A stretch of DNA of 64,000 nucleotides from contig NZ_MVDE01000006.1 of assembly GCF_002843385.1 (NCBI RefSeq), positions 1 to 64,000 of the forward strand, in the 5' to 3' direction. This document shows positions 24,146 through 34,479 of this stretch, piece after piece; position 1 is the stretch's first letter; every line of letters begins with the position of its first letter. The translations under genes and the position numbers were made by a program. The notes under the pieces are model-generated. The model did no database searches, was not told where the DNA came from, and worked only from the letters and a program-made list of their open reading frames with translations. Source of the DNA: Labilibaculum manganireducens (lineage in GTDB: Bacteria > Bacteroidota > Bacteroidia > Bacteroidales > Marinifilaceae).

Positions 24146-27100
24146 ATGAAAAAAAACAAAACCTACAGGCTGCTGGAAGACACCAGCTTGTTAAAAATGC
24201 TTAAGATTATGCGTTTTACCATTTTTATCTTATTAGTTTCTGTATCGCAAACGTTCGCGATTAAATCTTACGCTCAATTGACTAAAATATCATTAGACAT
24301 GACGAATGTAAGTGTGGAAGAAGTTATTGATCAAATAGAAAGTAACTCGGAGTACTTTTTCATGTACAATAATGATTTGATTGATGTTAGCCGTAAGGTA
24401 GACATCAAGGTCGAAGAAATCAAGATTGATCAGGTATTGGATAAACTATTTGAAGATACTGATGTTTCTTATTCGATTCTCGATCGCCATATCTTACTGG
24501 TGAACAGTGAGGGAAAAGAAAAAAACAACTTGCAGCAAAAATCAGTTTCCGGAAAAATTACTGATCCCAATGGAATTCCTCTGCCAGGTGCAACAATAAT
24601 GGTAAAAGGAACCACAAATGGAACAATAAGCGATATCGATGGAAATTATACTCTTTTGAATGTTCCAGGTGATGGGGTTCTTGTTTATTCTTTTATTGGA
24701 ATGAGGTCTCAGGAGATTCTTTTTGATGGAAGAGCAAACGTTAACGTAACATTAACAGAAGAAACAATTGGGTTGAATGAAGTGATAGCTGTTGGTTATG
24801 GCACACAGAAGAAAGCAAATTTGACTGGAGCCGTAGGAAGTGTTCAGATGGGGGATATGGAAAGCAGACCTTTGACCAATGCCAGTTTGGCTTTGCAAGG
24901 TACTGTTTCTGGAGTATATGCTTTGCAAAGTTCAGGAAAACCAGGAGATGATGATGCGGTTATTTCCATTAGAGGTGTTGGAACATGGACTGATAATTCA
25001 CCATTGGTACTGATTGATGGATTTCCTGGCAATATGTCTGATGTTAATGCAACTGACATTGAATCAATATCAGTATTAAAAGATGCAGCATCTTCTTCCA
25101 TTTATGGAAACAGGGCTGCCAATGGAGTTATTTTGATTAGCACAAAAAAAGGAACTGCCGGCAAGATGAAAGTGAGCTATAACGGCTATTTTGGCGTACA
25201 GAAAGCAACCCGTTTGCCAAGTGTTTTAAATTCGGTAGAATATGCCACACTTCGTAACGAGGCATCGGCAAATTCAGGAAGTGTTCCAAATTACACCGAT
25301 GAAGATATTCAAAAGTATGCAGCACACAATGACCCAATGTATCCTGATATTGATTATTTTAAAGTGTACTATGGTCAGGCAAATACACAGAATCATCGTG
25401 TAAATATGTCAGGTGGTAATGAAAATGTGCAGTACGCGTTTATGCTTGGGCATTTAAATCAAGATGGTATTATGGTAGCAACCAGCTACAAAAAGACCGA
25501 TTTTCGTTCGAACATAGATGCTTTTTTCTTAAAAGATAAAAAATTAAGGCTGTCGACTAAATTGGCTGGTAACCTTGGTGTTAAAGGTGAGCCTACCAGT
25601 GTTTGGAATGCTACATGGTATGCAACACTAGCTCCGGTATATCCCCTTAGAAATGCTGATGGAGAATATATGAGCGTAAACGGGGAATTAAATCCTTATG
25701 CCGAAATTAAAACTGGTAGTACAGCAGAAACGAAACGCTATAATTTTAGTGGGCAGGTTGAAGCTGAATATAAAATTGCTAAAGATTTAAGTGCGCAGGT
25801 AACATATGGATATAATGTTGTTACATCAAACGGGAACCGTTTTAATGCGAATGTTGTATTAGCAAATAAGGACGGAAGTTCAAAAACAGAATCATCAGAT
25901 TTGGATGTTCGTAATAATACAGATGTTCAGACAATGTTGACTTCTTTATTGAAATACAACAAAACATTTGGAAAACATGAGTTAAAATTGTTAGCCGGTT
26001 ATTCTGAAGAAGAGTTTACTTACGATTGGCAAAGTGGCTATCGAAAAAACTTTGTTAACAATGACCAGCGAGTACTCAATCTTGGTGATGCTGCTACTCA
26101 GAAAAATAATGCCGGAAGTTACGACCTTGGCTTGCGATCCTACTTCGGGCGTATAAATTATGTATTTGATAACAAGTACTTGTTTGAAGCGAACATTAGA
26201 AGAGATGGATCTTCGCGATTTGCTTCAGGAAATCAGTGGGGAACGTTTCCATCTTTTTCAGGCGGTTGGATTATTTCGAAAGAAGATTTTATGCAAGATG
26301 CTGATTGGCTTAATTTCTTGAAGCTACGTGCCTCTTGGGGACAGCTTGGAAATGAGAAAATACCAAACTATTATAACGGGAGTGATATCTTGCAGTCAGG
26401 TAAAGATTATTCGCTTGGAGGTGCCCTATATTCAGGTGTGGCTTTAGAAGATATGATCAATAAAGATTTATCATGGGAAACATCAGAACAATTGAATTTT
26501 GGTATAGATATGACATTGAGAAACGGCATGGAACTGACCGTTGATTATTTTGACAAAAAAACAAAAGGTTTACTTTTAGATCGACAAATTCCATGGACTA
26601 TGCAATTGAATCCACCTTTCGTAAATGCCGGTGAAGTTCAGAATAAGGGAATTGAAGCTTCTTTAACCTACCGAAAAACGTTTTCAAATGGTCTTAAGTT
26701 CCGTACTACGTTTAACGCATCTCACGTTGTAAATAAAATTACAAAAATGGATCCGGAGAAACTTACTTCTCCCAAGGCTCAAAAAGTGGGGGACGCCATT
26801 AATTCATTATACGGCTACAAGATGGATGGAATTTATCAGTTATCTGATTTTGACTATGATGGAAGTACGTATACTTTAAAGCCAGGTGTTGTTTCTGTTT
26901 CAAACTATGTTGCACAGCCGGGAGACATTAAGTTTAAAGACCTTAACGGCGATGGCGTTGTAGATCAGAATAACGACAGAACGATAATTGGTAAACAGTT
27001 CCCGGATCTTACTTATTCGTTGAACCTAAATTTGGAATGGAAACAATTTGATTTTAGTGCATTCTTTCAAGGTGTACAAGGCATTGATGGCTATTTTTAT

Positions 27101-27475
27101 TATGAAATTGCTACGCCATTTAGCGGTGTGGCCAATCTAGGTTCATGGTGGAAAGACAGATGGACACCTGAAAATCCATCCAATACTATGCCACGGGTAA
27201 CTTTAGACGAATATCGTACGAATGTTCATTCGTCTTTCTATGTGGAAGATGCATCCTACCTCCGTTTGAAGAATATTGAATTGGGCTATACCCTTAATCC
27301 TGAAATTGTTTCCCGAATTGGATTAGGTTCCGTACGAATTTATGGAAGTATCCAAAATGCTTTTACCATCACGAATTTTAAAGGTTTTGATCCTGAGCAA
27401 AAAGTTGATCAAACCAGAGCTGAGGCTTTTCCTCAGGTTCGTGTGATGACTATGGGTATAAATGTTAACTTTTAA
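24146..27475 (+). CDS. SusC/RagA TonB-linked outer-membrane transporter with STN domain
   Basis: Imports oligosaccharides captured by SusD and signals to FecR. An N-terminal cytoplasmic stub and signal segment (about residues 20-45, ending SYAQ) are followed by an STN domain (about 50-115, NVSVEEVIDQIESNSEYFFM to ILLVNS). A carboxypeptidase-regulatory-like domain (about 132-215, with GKITDPNGIPLPGAT) and a plug (about 225-345; VGYGTQKKANLTGAV, VISIRGVGTW, LKDAASSSIYGNRAANGVIL) come next, then the barrel, ending VMTMGINVNF. The STN domain is the feature that pairs it with the sigma/FecR genes. SusD follows after 12 bases. Confidence 0.95.
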   Translation: MKKNKTYRLLEDTSLLKMLKIMRFTIFILLVSVSQTFAIKSYAQLTKISLDMTNVSVEEVIDQIESNSEYFFMYNNDLIDVSRKVDIKVEEIKIDQVLDKLFEDTDVSYSILDRHILLVNSEGKEKNNLQQKSVSGKITDPNGIPLPGATIMVKGTTNGTISDIDGNYTLLNVPGDGVLVYSFIGMRSQEILFDGRANVNVTLTEETIGLNEVIAVGYGTQKKANLTGAVGSVQMGDMESRPLTNASLALQGTVSGVYALQSSGKPGDDDAVISIRGVGTWTDNSPLVLIDGFPGNMSDVNATDIESISVLKDAASSSIYGNRAANGVILISTKKGTAGKMKVSYNGYFGVQKATRLPSVLNSVEYATLRNEASANSGSVPNYTDEDIQKYAAHNDPMYPDIDYFKVYYGQANTQNHRVNMSGGNENVQYAFMLGHLNQDGIMVATSYKKTDFRSNIDAFFLKDKKLRLSTKLAGNLGVKGEPTSVWNATWYATLAPVYPLRNADGEYMSVNGELNPYAEIKTGSTAETKRYNFSGQVEAEYKIAKDLSAQVTYGYNVVTSNGNRFNANVVLANKDGSSKTESSDLDVRNNTDVQTMLTSLLKYNKTFGKHELKLLAGYSEEEFTYDWQSGYRKNFVNNDQRVLNLGDAATQKNNAGSYDLGLRSYFGRINYVFDNKYLFEANIRRDGSSRFASGNQWGTFPSFSGGWIISKEDFMQDADWLNFLKLRASWGQLGNEKIPNYYNGSDILQSGKDYSLGGALYSGVALEDMINKDLSWETSEQLNFGIDMTLRNGMELTVDYFDKKTKGLLLDRQIPWTMQLNPPFVNAGEVQNKGIEASLTYRKTFSNGLKFRTTFNASHVVNKITKMDPEKLTSPKAQKVGDAINSLYGYKMDGIYQLSDFDYDGSTYTLKPGVVSVSNYVAQPGDIKFKDLNGDGVVDQNNDRTIIGKQFPDLTYSLNLNLEWKQFDFSAFFQGVQGIDGYFYYEIATPFSGVANLGSWWKDRWTPENPSNTMPRVTLDEYRTNVHSSFYVEDASYLRLKNIELGYTLNPEIVSRIGLGSVRIYGSIQNAFTITNFKGFDPEQKVDQTRAEAFPQVRVMTMGINVNF

Positions 27476-27487
27476 AAGATCCTAACG

Positions 27488-29038
27488 ATGAAAAATGCAA
27501 ATAAAATCATTACTATATTTTTTCTTTTATCAGTTTTGTTTGGTTGTTCAGATGATTTTCTTGATAAAACGCCTCTTGATAGGTTGTCCCCTACCACATT
27601 CTATAAAAACGAAACCCAGGCTAAAATGGCACTAATGGGTATTTACAATGCCATTCAGCCAAATGCCACACCGACTCATTTTTATCAGTTTGAATTTATG
27701 TCGGATAACGGTTATTGCCAGGCAGCATGGCAGGGTTCAAATGAAATTGGCTCATGGAGTACCAATTCAAACAGCTGGGCTCCGAATGCAAAATGGCAAC
27801 AAGATTATAAAATCCTTACAAGGGCAAATCAATTTATGAAAGACATTAGTACAGCTCCGGTAAGCGACGAAGTGCGGACTCAGATGGTGGCGGAAGCAAA
27901 ATTTTTACGAGCTTATGCCTATTCTGATTTAATTACTTTTTTTGGAGATGTGCCACTTATAACCGAAGTGCTGACACTTGATGAAGCCTACGTGTCACGA
28001 AATGCTAAAAGTGAAGTTCTTACTCAAATTCTTTCTGATTTTACTGATGCTATCGCTGTATTACCAAAATCTTATTCTGAGGTAGGACGTGCGACTAAAG
28101 GTGCAGCATTGGCCTATAAAGCAAAAATCTTACTTTATAATGAACAATGGGATGCAGCCGCTCAGGCCGCTAAGGATGTTATGGATCTTGAGGTTTATGA
28201 TTTTTTCTCAGACTACTCTGGTCTTTTCACGGAAGCCAAGGAGAATAATAGTGAAGTTATTTTTGATATTCAATACACAACAAATCAACCCCAACCATGG
28301 CCGGCAGAGCCATTTGTTCTGGGTACCTGGCAAACGTCGAACATTACAGCCGATATGATTAATTCATATTACATGACCAATGGGTTGCCGATAACAGATG
28401 CAACATCCGGTTACAACGATCAGGATCCTTATACAAACAGAGATCCAAGACTTGCTAGTACTGTAGTTCTGCCGGGTTCAACATATGGAGATGCTACTTT
28501 TATTCCTGCCAGTTATGCTGAATACCCTTGTGGCGCCAAACCACGTAAATATGCGGAGTATGGAGTTGCCGACGTCAACACCAGTACCCTGAATACGATC
28601 TTGATGCGATATGCAGATATCTGCCTGATGCGTGCTGAAGCGCTAATCGAATCTGGTAGTACGGATCAGGAAATTTATGACCTGATTGATGCTGTTCGTG
28701 CAAGAGTGGGAATGCCTGCTATTGAATCTGTTGAAGGAACCGGGCTTAACCAAACTCAACTTCGTGAAATAGTAAGACATGAAAGAAGAGTCGAATTTTG
28801 CATGGAGGGAACACGGTATGCAGATATGCTGCGTTGGAAAGATGAATCCTTAGTGCATGATGTGTATGGTTATGACAAATCGAAATTATCTGACCCTGCA
28901 GACCCAACTAAATGGGTGTTCGAACAGATTAAGATAACTACTATAAACTTTAATGCAAGCAAGGGGTGGTTGTGGCCAGTACCTCAAGGAGACATTGATA
29001 TTAATGAAAATTTACTCCCTAATAATCCTGGGTATTAA
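27488..29038 (+). CDS. SusD/RagB surface glycan-binding lipoprotein
   Basis: Lipoprotein partner that forms the lid of the SusC transporter and captures oligosaccharides. The lipobox is SVLFGC (Cys about residue 20), followed by DDFLDKTPLDRLSPTTFYKN, the standard mature SusD start. TPR-like helices follow (AKFLRAYAYSDLITFFGDVP), and a C-terminal region with RMEGTR-type motif CMEGTRYADMLRWK and the closing WPVPQGDIDINENLLPNNPGY. Cotranscribed with susC; a strong terminator follows. Confidence 0.95.
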   Translation: MKNANKIITIFFLLSVLFGCSDDFLDKTPLDRLSPTTFYKNETQAKMALMGIYNAIQPNATPTHFYQFEFMSDNGYCQAAWQGSNEIGSWSTNSNSWAPNAKWQQDYKILTRANQFMKDISTAPVSDEVRTQMVAEAKFLRAYAYSDLITFFGDVPLITEVLTLDEAYVSRNAKSEVLTQILSDFTDAIAVLPKSYSEVGRATKGAALAYKAKILLYNEQWDAAAQAAKDVMDLEVYDFFSDYSGLFTEAKENNSEVIFDIQYTTNQPQPWPAEPFVLGTWQTSNITADMINSYYMTNGLPITDATSGYNDQDPYTNRDPRLASTVVLPGSTYGDATFIPASYAEYPCGAKPRKYAEYGVADVNTSTLNTILMRYADICLMRAEALIESGSTDQEIYDLIDAVRARVGMPAIESVEGTGLNQTQLREIVRHERRVEFCMEGTRYADMLRWKDESLVHDVYGYDKSKLSDPADPTKWVFEQIKITTINFNASKGWLWPVPQGDIDINENLLPNNPGY

Positions 29039-29057
29039 AAATATCAATTAATAAGGC

Positions 29058-29096
29058 AAAGCCAAGGTCTTTTTTAAGATCTTGGCTTTTGTTTTT
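29058..29096 (+). terminator. Terminator of susCD
   Basis: AAAGCCAAGGTCTT pairs with AAGATCTTGGCTTT (one G-T) around a four-base loop and is followed by TGTTTTT. Confidence 0.85.
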
Positions 29097-29482
29097 GAAC
29101 TAATCCTTACGTTTTTTGGTTCTTATTGATCCACAAAATAAACCACTGACAAGATTTGCAAATGGATCTGAATTGAAATTAATAAGCATTGATTTTTAAT
29201 AGTGAACAATACTTTTACTTGTCAAATAAAATGCAAAAATATTTCAATTAAAAGCACGGGTTGGTGAGAGAAACATATAAATTGGTTCGCTTAAAACTTG
29301 CAAAATAAAAATAAACATTTTCGGAAAATAAATTTACAAATTAAACGGTAAGGCAGTATGGATTATCGTATGGCGTATAATACTTATCTGCGAATTATGA
29401 GCAATAATTTGACCTGCCTGTGTGGCACGTTCCTTTATTTTTCTATTTTTTATTTATTTTCGGAATTCGTATATTTAAAAAG

Positions 29483-29510
29483 TAATTTACACTTTTGAAA
29501 GTGTAAATTA
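29483..29510 (+). promoter_or_regulatory. Perfect 13-bp inverted repeat, probable regulator-binding site
   Basis: TAATTTACACTTT-TG-AAAGTGTAAATTA. It is centred about 70 bases upstream of the -33 of the GH31 candidate promoter, which suits an activator. No T-run follows it and the nearest upstream gene already has a terminator. Confidence 0.65.
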
Positions 29511-29565
29511 ATCAAATATGAAAACTAATGGACTGGTTGTATGGTAAACATTTGGAATGGAAATG

Positions 29566-29599
29566 TTGTTTCTGTGAGAAAAATTCACCATTAACTTTG
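29566..29599 (+). promoter_or_regulatory. Candidate promoter of the GH31 glycosidase operon
   Basis: TTG at 29566-29568 and TAACTTTG at 29592-29599 (exact TAnnTTTG) with a 23-base spacer, the upper end of the Bacteroidota range. The ATG is at 29791. Confidence 0.45.
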
Positions 29600-29790
29600 T
29601 CTTTATGCGGACCAACATTTCAGAACACATATTATATACCACCGGCAGATAGTATAAGACTGGCACAAAGCAATACTTGCAGTGTTTTTAGAGGGAGCTG
29701 TTAAATATAGTTTCCGGCGATCTGTTTTAATTCGTTTGTCCAACAAGCTGCTGCAACCAAAAACCCAATAGTAACTCAAAGAAACAAATT

Positions 29791-32163
29791 ATGCGAAAAA
29801 TTATTTACCTGTCTTTTATTTACTTGTCAATATGGATGGCTTCTTGCGCTCCTGACGAATATGAGAAAACTCAGTTTGGTCTGAAAGCTACAGTTGATTC
29901 AACCGAAATTGAAGTACAGTTTTTCTCACCTGAAATTGTTAGGATTATCAAATCGAAGCAAGGCTTCAATTTCGAGAAAAAATCTCTTTCAGTAATTAAA
30001 TCGCCGGAAGCACAACTACTGGAAATATATAAAAAAGGTCAGTTGATTACTGTAAAAAGCAGCGCACTTCAGCTGACCCTCGATCTTGTAAGCGGTAAGA
30101 TTGAATTTGCTGACCTGAACGGAAATGAATTGCTGGCAGAAAAAGAGGCTGGCTCCATATTTACTCCGTTTGATGATGCCGGCAAAGCCAGTTTCACAGT
30201 AAAACAAGCCTTTGCATTGGAAAATGATGAAGCACTTTACGGACTTGGGCAGATTCAAAATGGCAAGCTGATGCAAAGAGGCCAAACCCTCGAAATGAAG
30301 AACTCAAATCTGAATATTACGATCCCTTATTTCTATTCTTCAAAAGGTTATGCTCTTTATTGGGATAATTATGCCGTAAACACTTTTGTAGATAATGATG
30401 AAGAAACTTCGTTTGAGGCAATTGGTGATTGTGCTGATTATTATTTCATGTATTCAGGGATAGGAACAAAGGCAGTGGCACAAATGCGAGACTTAACAGG
30501 TCAGGCGCCTATGATGCCATTATGGACATTTGGATATTGGCAATCCAAAGAACGCTATAAAAATCAGGACGAGCTGGTAAATGTATTGAAAGAATACAGA
30601 AAATTGCAGGTTCCGATTGACGGAATGATTCAGGATTGGCAATACTGGGGCAAAGACAGTATGTGGAATGCCATGACTTGGAAACCAATTGAATATCCTA
30701 ACCCGAAAGTCATGGCTGATCAGGTTCACGGAATGAACGGACACCTTATGGTGGTTGCATGGCCGGGATTTGGTCCGTTAACCAAGCAATACAAAGAATT
30801 TGAGTCGAAAGGCATGCTCATAAATTTTGATACTTGGCCACCCAATGGAGGTACTAAACCTTATGACGTTTACAACCCGGAAGCCCGCGATATTTATTGG
30901 GATTATTTGAACAAGGGTGTATTCTCGATTGGAACTGATGCCTGGTGGCTTGATTCTACAGAACCTGACCATATTAATGTGAAAGAGAGCGATTTTGTAG
31001 AACCTACTTTTCTTGGGTCATACCAATCGGTGTCTAATGCTTTCTCTCTGGAACATACCAAAGGAATTTACGATCATCAACGGGAAATGACCTCTGAAAA
31101 GCGGGTGTATATTTTAACCCGTTCATCATTTGCCGGACAGCAACGAAATGGTGCCAATTCATGGTCGGGAGATACCGGTTCGAGTTGGGAAAATCTGGGA
31201 AAACAAATTCCGGCTGCCGTAAACTTCTCATTGAGTGGTATACCCTATTGGAATGCAGACATTGGAGGTTTCTTTGCCGGCAGATACAATAAAGACGGTG
31301 GTGCTAAAAATCCTGAATATCACGAGCTTTATGTTCGTTGGGCTCAGTTCGGTGCCTTAACTCCAATGATGCGTTCGCATGGAACAGATATTCCTCGTGA
31401 AATTTATCAGTTTGGTAAACGAGGAGATTGGGCTTTTGATGCCATTGAAAAGATGATTAAGCTGCGTTACCGCATGCTTCCTTATTTGTATTCAACAGCT
31501 TGGCAGGTAACCAGCAATTCAGGTTCGTTTATGTATGCGTTGCCCTTGCTTTTTCCTGATGATAAAAAGCTTGCTGATTTGAATGATGAATATGTATTTG
31601 GTCAGTCTTTGTTGGTAGCACCAGTTATAAAACCCATGTATACCGGTAAAAATAATGATAAGGTTTTCAGTAATTTTAGTAAAACCCATAGTCGCCGGAT
31701 TTATCTGCCTGCCGGGACTGAATGGTTTGATTTTTGGACAGGCGAAAAATTGGCTGGCGGTCAGGAAATAAACCGAGAAGCACCAATTGATCTGATCCCA
31801 TTGTATGTGAAAGCCGGTTCTATTTTACCTTGGGGACCCGAAGTGCAATATGCATCAGAGAAAAAGTGGGACGATCTGGAGATTCGTATTTATCCCGGTG
31901 CTGATGGCGAATTTACTTTGTATGAAGATGAAGGAGACAACTACAATTACGAAAAAGGAGCTTATTCAACTATTTCTTTCAAATGGGACGATGCACAGCA
32001 AACATTGAGTATTTCAGACCGAAAGGGAGAATTCTCAGGCATGTTGTCTGAACGTCAGTTTCGTTTGGTTTTGGTGAATTCAATTTCAGGAACTGGTTTG
32101 GCAGAAAGTACTCCTGTGAGAACAGTAACATACATCGGTAAAGCTCTGTCAGAAAAACTTTAA
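29791..32163 (+). CDS. GH31 family glycosidase, probable alpha-xylosidase or alpha-glucosidase
   Basis: Secreted retaining alpha-glycosidase. Lipoprotein signal WMASC (Cys about residue 19). An N-terminal beta-sandwich (about 25-225, galactose-mutarotase-like, with YGLGQIQNGKL) is followed by the GH31 barrel (about 235-570): nucleophile Asp388 in AWWLDSTEPD and acid/base Asp461 in SWSGDTGSSW. The C-terminal beta domains with FWTGEKLAGGQ and LYEDEGDNYNYEKG complete it. The motif form WWLDSTEP resembles Bacteroidota alpha-xylosidases; exact linkage specificity is inferred. First gene after the regulated promoter, and separated from GH127 by a possible terminator. Confidence 0.85.
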   Translation: MRKIIYLSFIYLSIWMASCAPDEYEKTQFGLKATVDSTEIEVQFFSPEIVRIIKSKQGFNFEKKSLSVIKSPEAQLLEIYKKGQLITVKSSALQLTLDLVSGKIEFADLNGNELLAEKEAGSIFTPFDDAGKASFTVKQAFALENDEALYGLGQIQNGKLMQRGQTLEMKNSNLNITIPYFYSSKGYALYWDNYAVNTFVDNDEETSFEAIGDCADYYFMYSGIGTKAVAQMRDLTGQAPMMPLWTFGYWQSKERYKNQDELVNVLKEYRKLQVPIDGMIQDWQYWGKDSMWNAMTWKPIEYPNPKVMADQVHGMNGHLMVVAWPGFGPLTKQYKEFESKGMLINFDTWPPNGGTKPYDVYNPEARDIYWDYLNKGVFSIGTDAWWLDSTEPDHINVKESDFVEPTFLGSYQSVSNAFSLEHTKGIYDHQREMTSEKRVYILTRSSFAGQQRNGANSWSGDTGSSWENLGKQIPAAVNFSLSGIPYWNADIGGFFAGRYNKDGGAKNPEYHELYVRWAQFGALTPMMRSHGTDIPREIYQFGKRGDWAFDAIEKMIKLRYRMLPYLYSTAWQVTSNSGSFMYALPLLFPDDKKLADLNDEYVFGQSLLVAPVIKPMYTGKNNDKVFSNFSKTHSRRIYLPAGTEWFDFWTGEKLAGGQEINREAPIDLIPLYVKAGSILPWGPEVQYASEKKWDDLEIRIYPGADGEFTLYEDEGDNYNYEKGAYSTISFKWDDAQQTLSISDRKGEFSGMLSERQFRLVLVNSISGTGLAESTPVRTVTYIGKALSEKL

Positions 32164-32467
32164 ATCATTGTTCAATATGAATACAAACCGCAGAAATTTT
32201 CCAAACAAGCCTGTATGGCAGGAGGATTTTTCTGTGGTTTTTTCTTTCGGGTACCAGAATGTTGCCCAATCTGTATAATGAAGTTAGCAGGTTATAATGC
32301 ATACATATAAATGAACAAAGCCGAATTTGGTGCTTAATTCATTTAATTAGTATTGGCTGAATTCAACCAGAAAACTGATGATGTTCAAAAGAAGCCGATG
32401 CAGGAATTGATGTAAGTATGAAATTAAATTGAGAAGTCAAATCAGAAGTATAATTAAGAGAACATTT
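32164..32467. other. Intergenic region between GH31 and GH127
   Basis: Contains the imperfect terminator-like stem at 32185-32245. The remaining 220 bases show no gene or clear promoter; the mRNA may continue through. Confidence 0.35.
32185..32245 (+). terminator. Terminator-like stem after GH31
   Basis: AAACCGCAGAAA pairs imperfectly with TTTCTGTGGTTT across a long loop, and the second arm runs into a T-run (TTTTTTC). A weak call because of the loop size. Confidence 0.45.
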
Positions 32468-34423
32468 ATGAAACTACAAAATCTGCTAATAATTCTTACG
32501 TTAGCCGGGACAGCAGCCTGCTCTCAGAAAAAAGGCGAAGAGATCGCCAGCACTCCCGATTACAGCATTACCGGAGTTCCGTTTAATGAAGTGACTGTCA
32601 ACGACCATTTTTGGCTTCCAAAAATTGAAACAAACCGAACTGTAACTATTCCGGCTTCTTTTGCAAAATGTGAAGAAATGGGCCGTATGGATAATTTCTT
32701 GATTGCCGGAGGCGTGATGGAAGGAAAAACAAAAGGAGAAATGCCTTTTGACGATAGCGATGTATACAAAATCATTGAAGGAGCTGCCTATTCGATGACA
32801 ACGGTGCCTGATCCTAAGCTGGATCATTACGTTGATTCGATAATTAGCATAATTAAAACAGGACAGGAAGAAGACGGATATCTGACGACCTGGAAAATTA
32901 TTGATCCGACAATATCTCCTGCTTCATGGTGTGCACCAGGTAAACGCTGGGAAGGATTGGAAAGTAGCCATGAACTTTACAACAGCGGACATATGTTTGA
33001 AGCTGCAGCGGCACATTATCAGGCCACTGGAAAAACAAATTTTCTGGATATTGCGACCAAAAATGCAGATTTACTGGTCAAGGTTTTCAATCAGGATCAC
33101 CCGGCGCTTGTTCCAGGTCATCAAATCGTCGAAACCGGACTTATCAAATTATACATGATCACCAAAAAGAAGGACTACCTCGATTTGGCCCGCCATTTTC
33201 TGGATGCGCGCGGTGACAGTACTAAACGCAAACTTTGGGGACCATACAATCAGGATCATCTGCCTGTGATACAGCAGACTGAAGCCGTTGGACATGCTGT
33301 GCGTGCGGCTTATATGTATGCAGGAATGACCGATATTGCGGCTTTATACAACGATGATGCATACCGAACTGCAGTTGATAAAATATGGGAAAACATTGTT
33401 GATAAAAAAATGTACTTAACAGGAGGTATAGGTTCTAAACATGATGGGGAAGCTTTTGGTGAAAATTACGAACTTCCCAACCTTACAGCTTACAATGAAA
33501 CTTGTGCTGCAATTGCTAATGTTTACTGGAACTATCGTATGTTCCTGCTGAATGGTGATTCAAAATACATAGATGTGCTGGAACGGAGTTTGTACAATGG
33601 TGTAATTTCGGGTGTTGGACTTGATGGTAAAACCTTCTTCTATCCAAATCCTCTTGAATGTGACAATCACTATGCATTTAACAGGGGAGAAAGCCTTACC
33701 CGGGAACATTGGTTCGATTGTTCTTGCTGCCCGACAAACCTTTGTCGTTTCATGCCGTCGGTACCCGGTTATGTTTATGCCCAAACTAACAATAGAGTTT
33801 ATGTGAATCTATTTGTACAAAGTGAAACCAATCTTAAGGTAAACGGCACAACTGTTGCTGTACACCAGCAAACAGAGTACCCATGGGATGGGACAGTGAA
33901 TATTGAGGTTTCACCGAAAAAGGAAACCAAATTTGTGCTTTGTCTGCGTATACCGGGATGGGCACAAAATCAACCGGTACCTGGTAATTTGTACAGCTAC
34001 GAGGGAGTAAATTCTCATAATGTTATTGTTAAAGTGAATAACGAAGCTGTTGAATTGCATACTGAAAAGGGATACGCTGTTCTAAACCGCAGTTGGAAAA
34101 AAGGAGACCGGGTGGAATACACATTACCGATGGATATTCGTAAAGTGAAAGCTAATGAACAGGTTCTTGATGATCTGGGTAAAGTGGCACTCGAGCGTGG
34201 ACCGATTGTTTACTGCGTGGAGGGAGCTGATAACGACGATGTTGATCAGGTAAGTATTTCATCAGAAACCAGTTTTACTGCTGCTTTTAACTCCAAACTA
34301 CTCAATGGTGTAGAATTTATTACTGCTGCTGACGTTTCCGGCAAGAATTTTATCGCCATACCTTATTTCGTGTGGGATAACCGCGGTGCCAATAAAATGA
34401 AAGTTTGGTTGCCTGAGAATTAA
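32468..34423 (+). CDS. GH127-type beta-L-arabinofuranosidase (DUF1680)
   Basis: Secreted glycosidase releasing beta-linked L-arabinofuranose. I start at the ATG at 32468, which gives the lipoprotein signal MKLQNLLIILTLAGTAAC; the frame extends upstream to 32429 without purpose. The (alpha/alpha)6 barrel has ETCAAIANVYWNYRMFLL, and the cysteine active site reads DCSCCPTNLCRF, with the Glu and Cys of NPLECD upstream. In characterised GH127 enzymes a zinc-bound Cys of the CCP motif is the nucleophile. Length (651) is normal. Members of related families (GH146 and others) share these motifs, so family number is likely but not certain. Confidence 0.82.
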   Translation: MKLQNLLIILTLAGTAACSQKKGEEIASTPDYSITGVPFNEVTVNDHFWLPKIETNRTVTIPASFAKCEEMGRMDNFLIAGGVMEGKTKGEMPFDDSDVYKIIEGAAYSMTTVPDPKLDHYVDSIISIIKTGQEEDGYLTTWKIIDPTISPASWCAPGKRWEGLESSHELYNSGHMFEAAAAHYQATGKTNFLDIATKNADLLVKVFNQDHPALVPGHQIVETGLIKLYMITKKKDYLDLARHFLDARGDSTKRKLWGPYNQDHLPVIQQTEAVGHAVRAAYMYAGMTDIAALYNDDAYRTAVDKIWENIVDKKMYLTGGIGSKHDGEAFGENYELPNLTAYNETCAAIANVYWNYRMFLLNGDSKYIDVLERSLYNGVISGVGLDGKTFFYPNPLECDNHYAFNRGESLTREHWFDCSCCPTNLCRFMPSVPGYVYAQTNNRVYVNLFVQSETNLKVNGTTVAVHQQTEYPWDGTVNIEVSPKKETKFVLCLRIPGWAQNQPVPGNLYSYEGVNSHNVIVKVNNEAVELHTEKGYAVLNRSWKKGDRVEYTLPMDIRKVKANEQVLDDLGKVALERGPIVYCVEGADNDDVDQVSISSETSFTAAFNSKLLNGVEFITAADVSGKNFIAIPYFVWDNRGANKMKVWLPEN

Positions 34424-34444
34424 CCTATTAAAATAACAAAAGAT

Positions 34445-34479
34445 AAAGAGAGTTTGATTTAATGTCTAACTCTCTTTTT
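34445..34479 (+). terminator. Terminator after GH127
   Basis: AAAGAGAGTT and AACTCTCTTT pair around a 13-base loop, followed by TT. The next gene, GH27, therefore probably has its own promoter. Confidence 0.75.

Larger units (their letters stand above)
29097..29790. other. Long intergenic region upstream of the glycosidase operon
   Basis: About 690 bases with no gene. It holds the perfect inverted repeat at 29483-29510 and the candidate promoter at 29566-29599, listed separately. A leader of about 185 bases would follow that promoter; I recognise no known RNA element in it. Confidence 0.5.
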
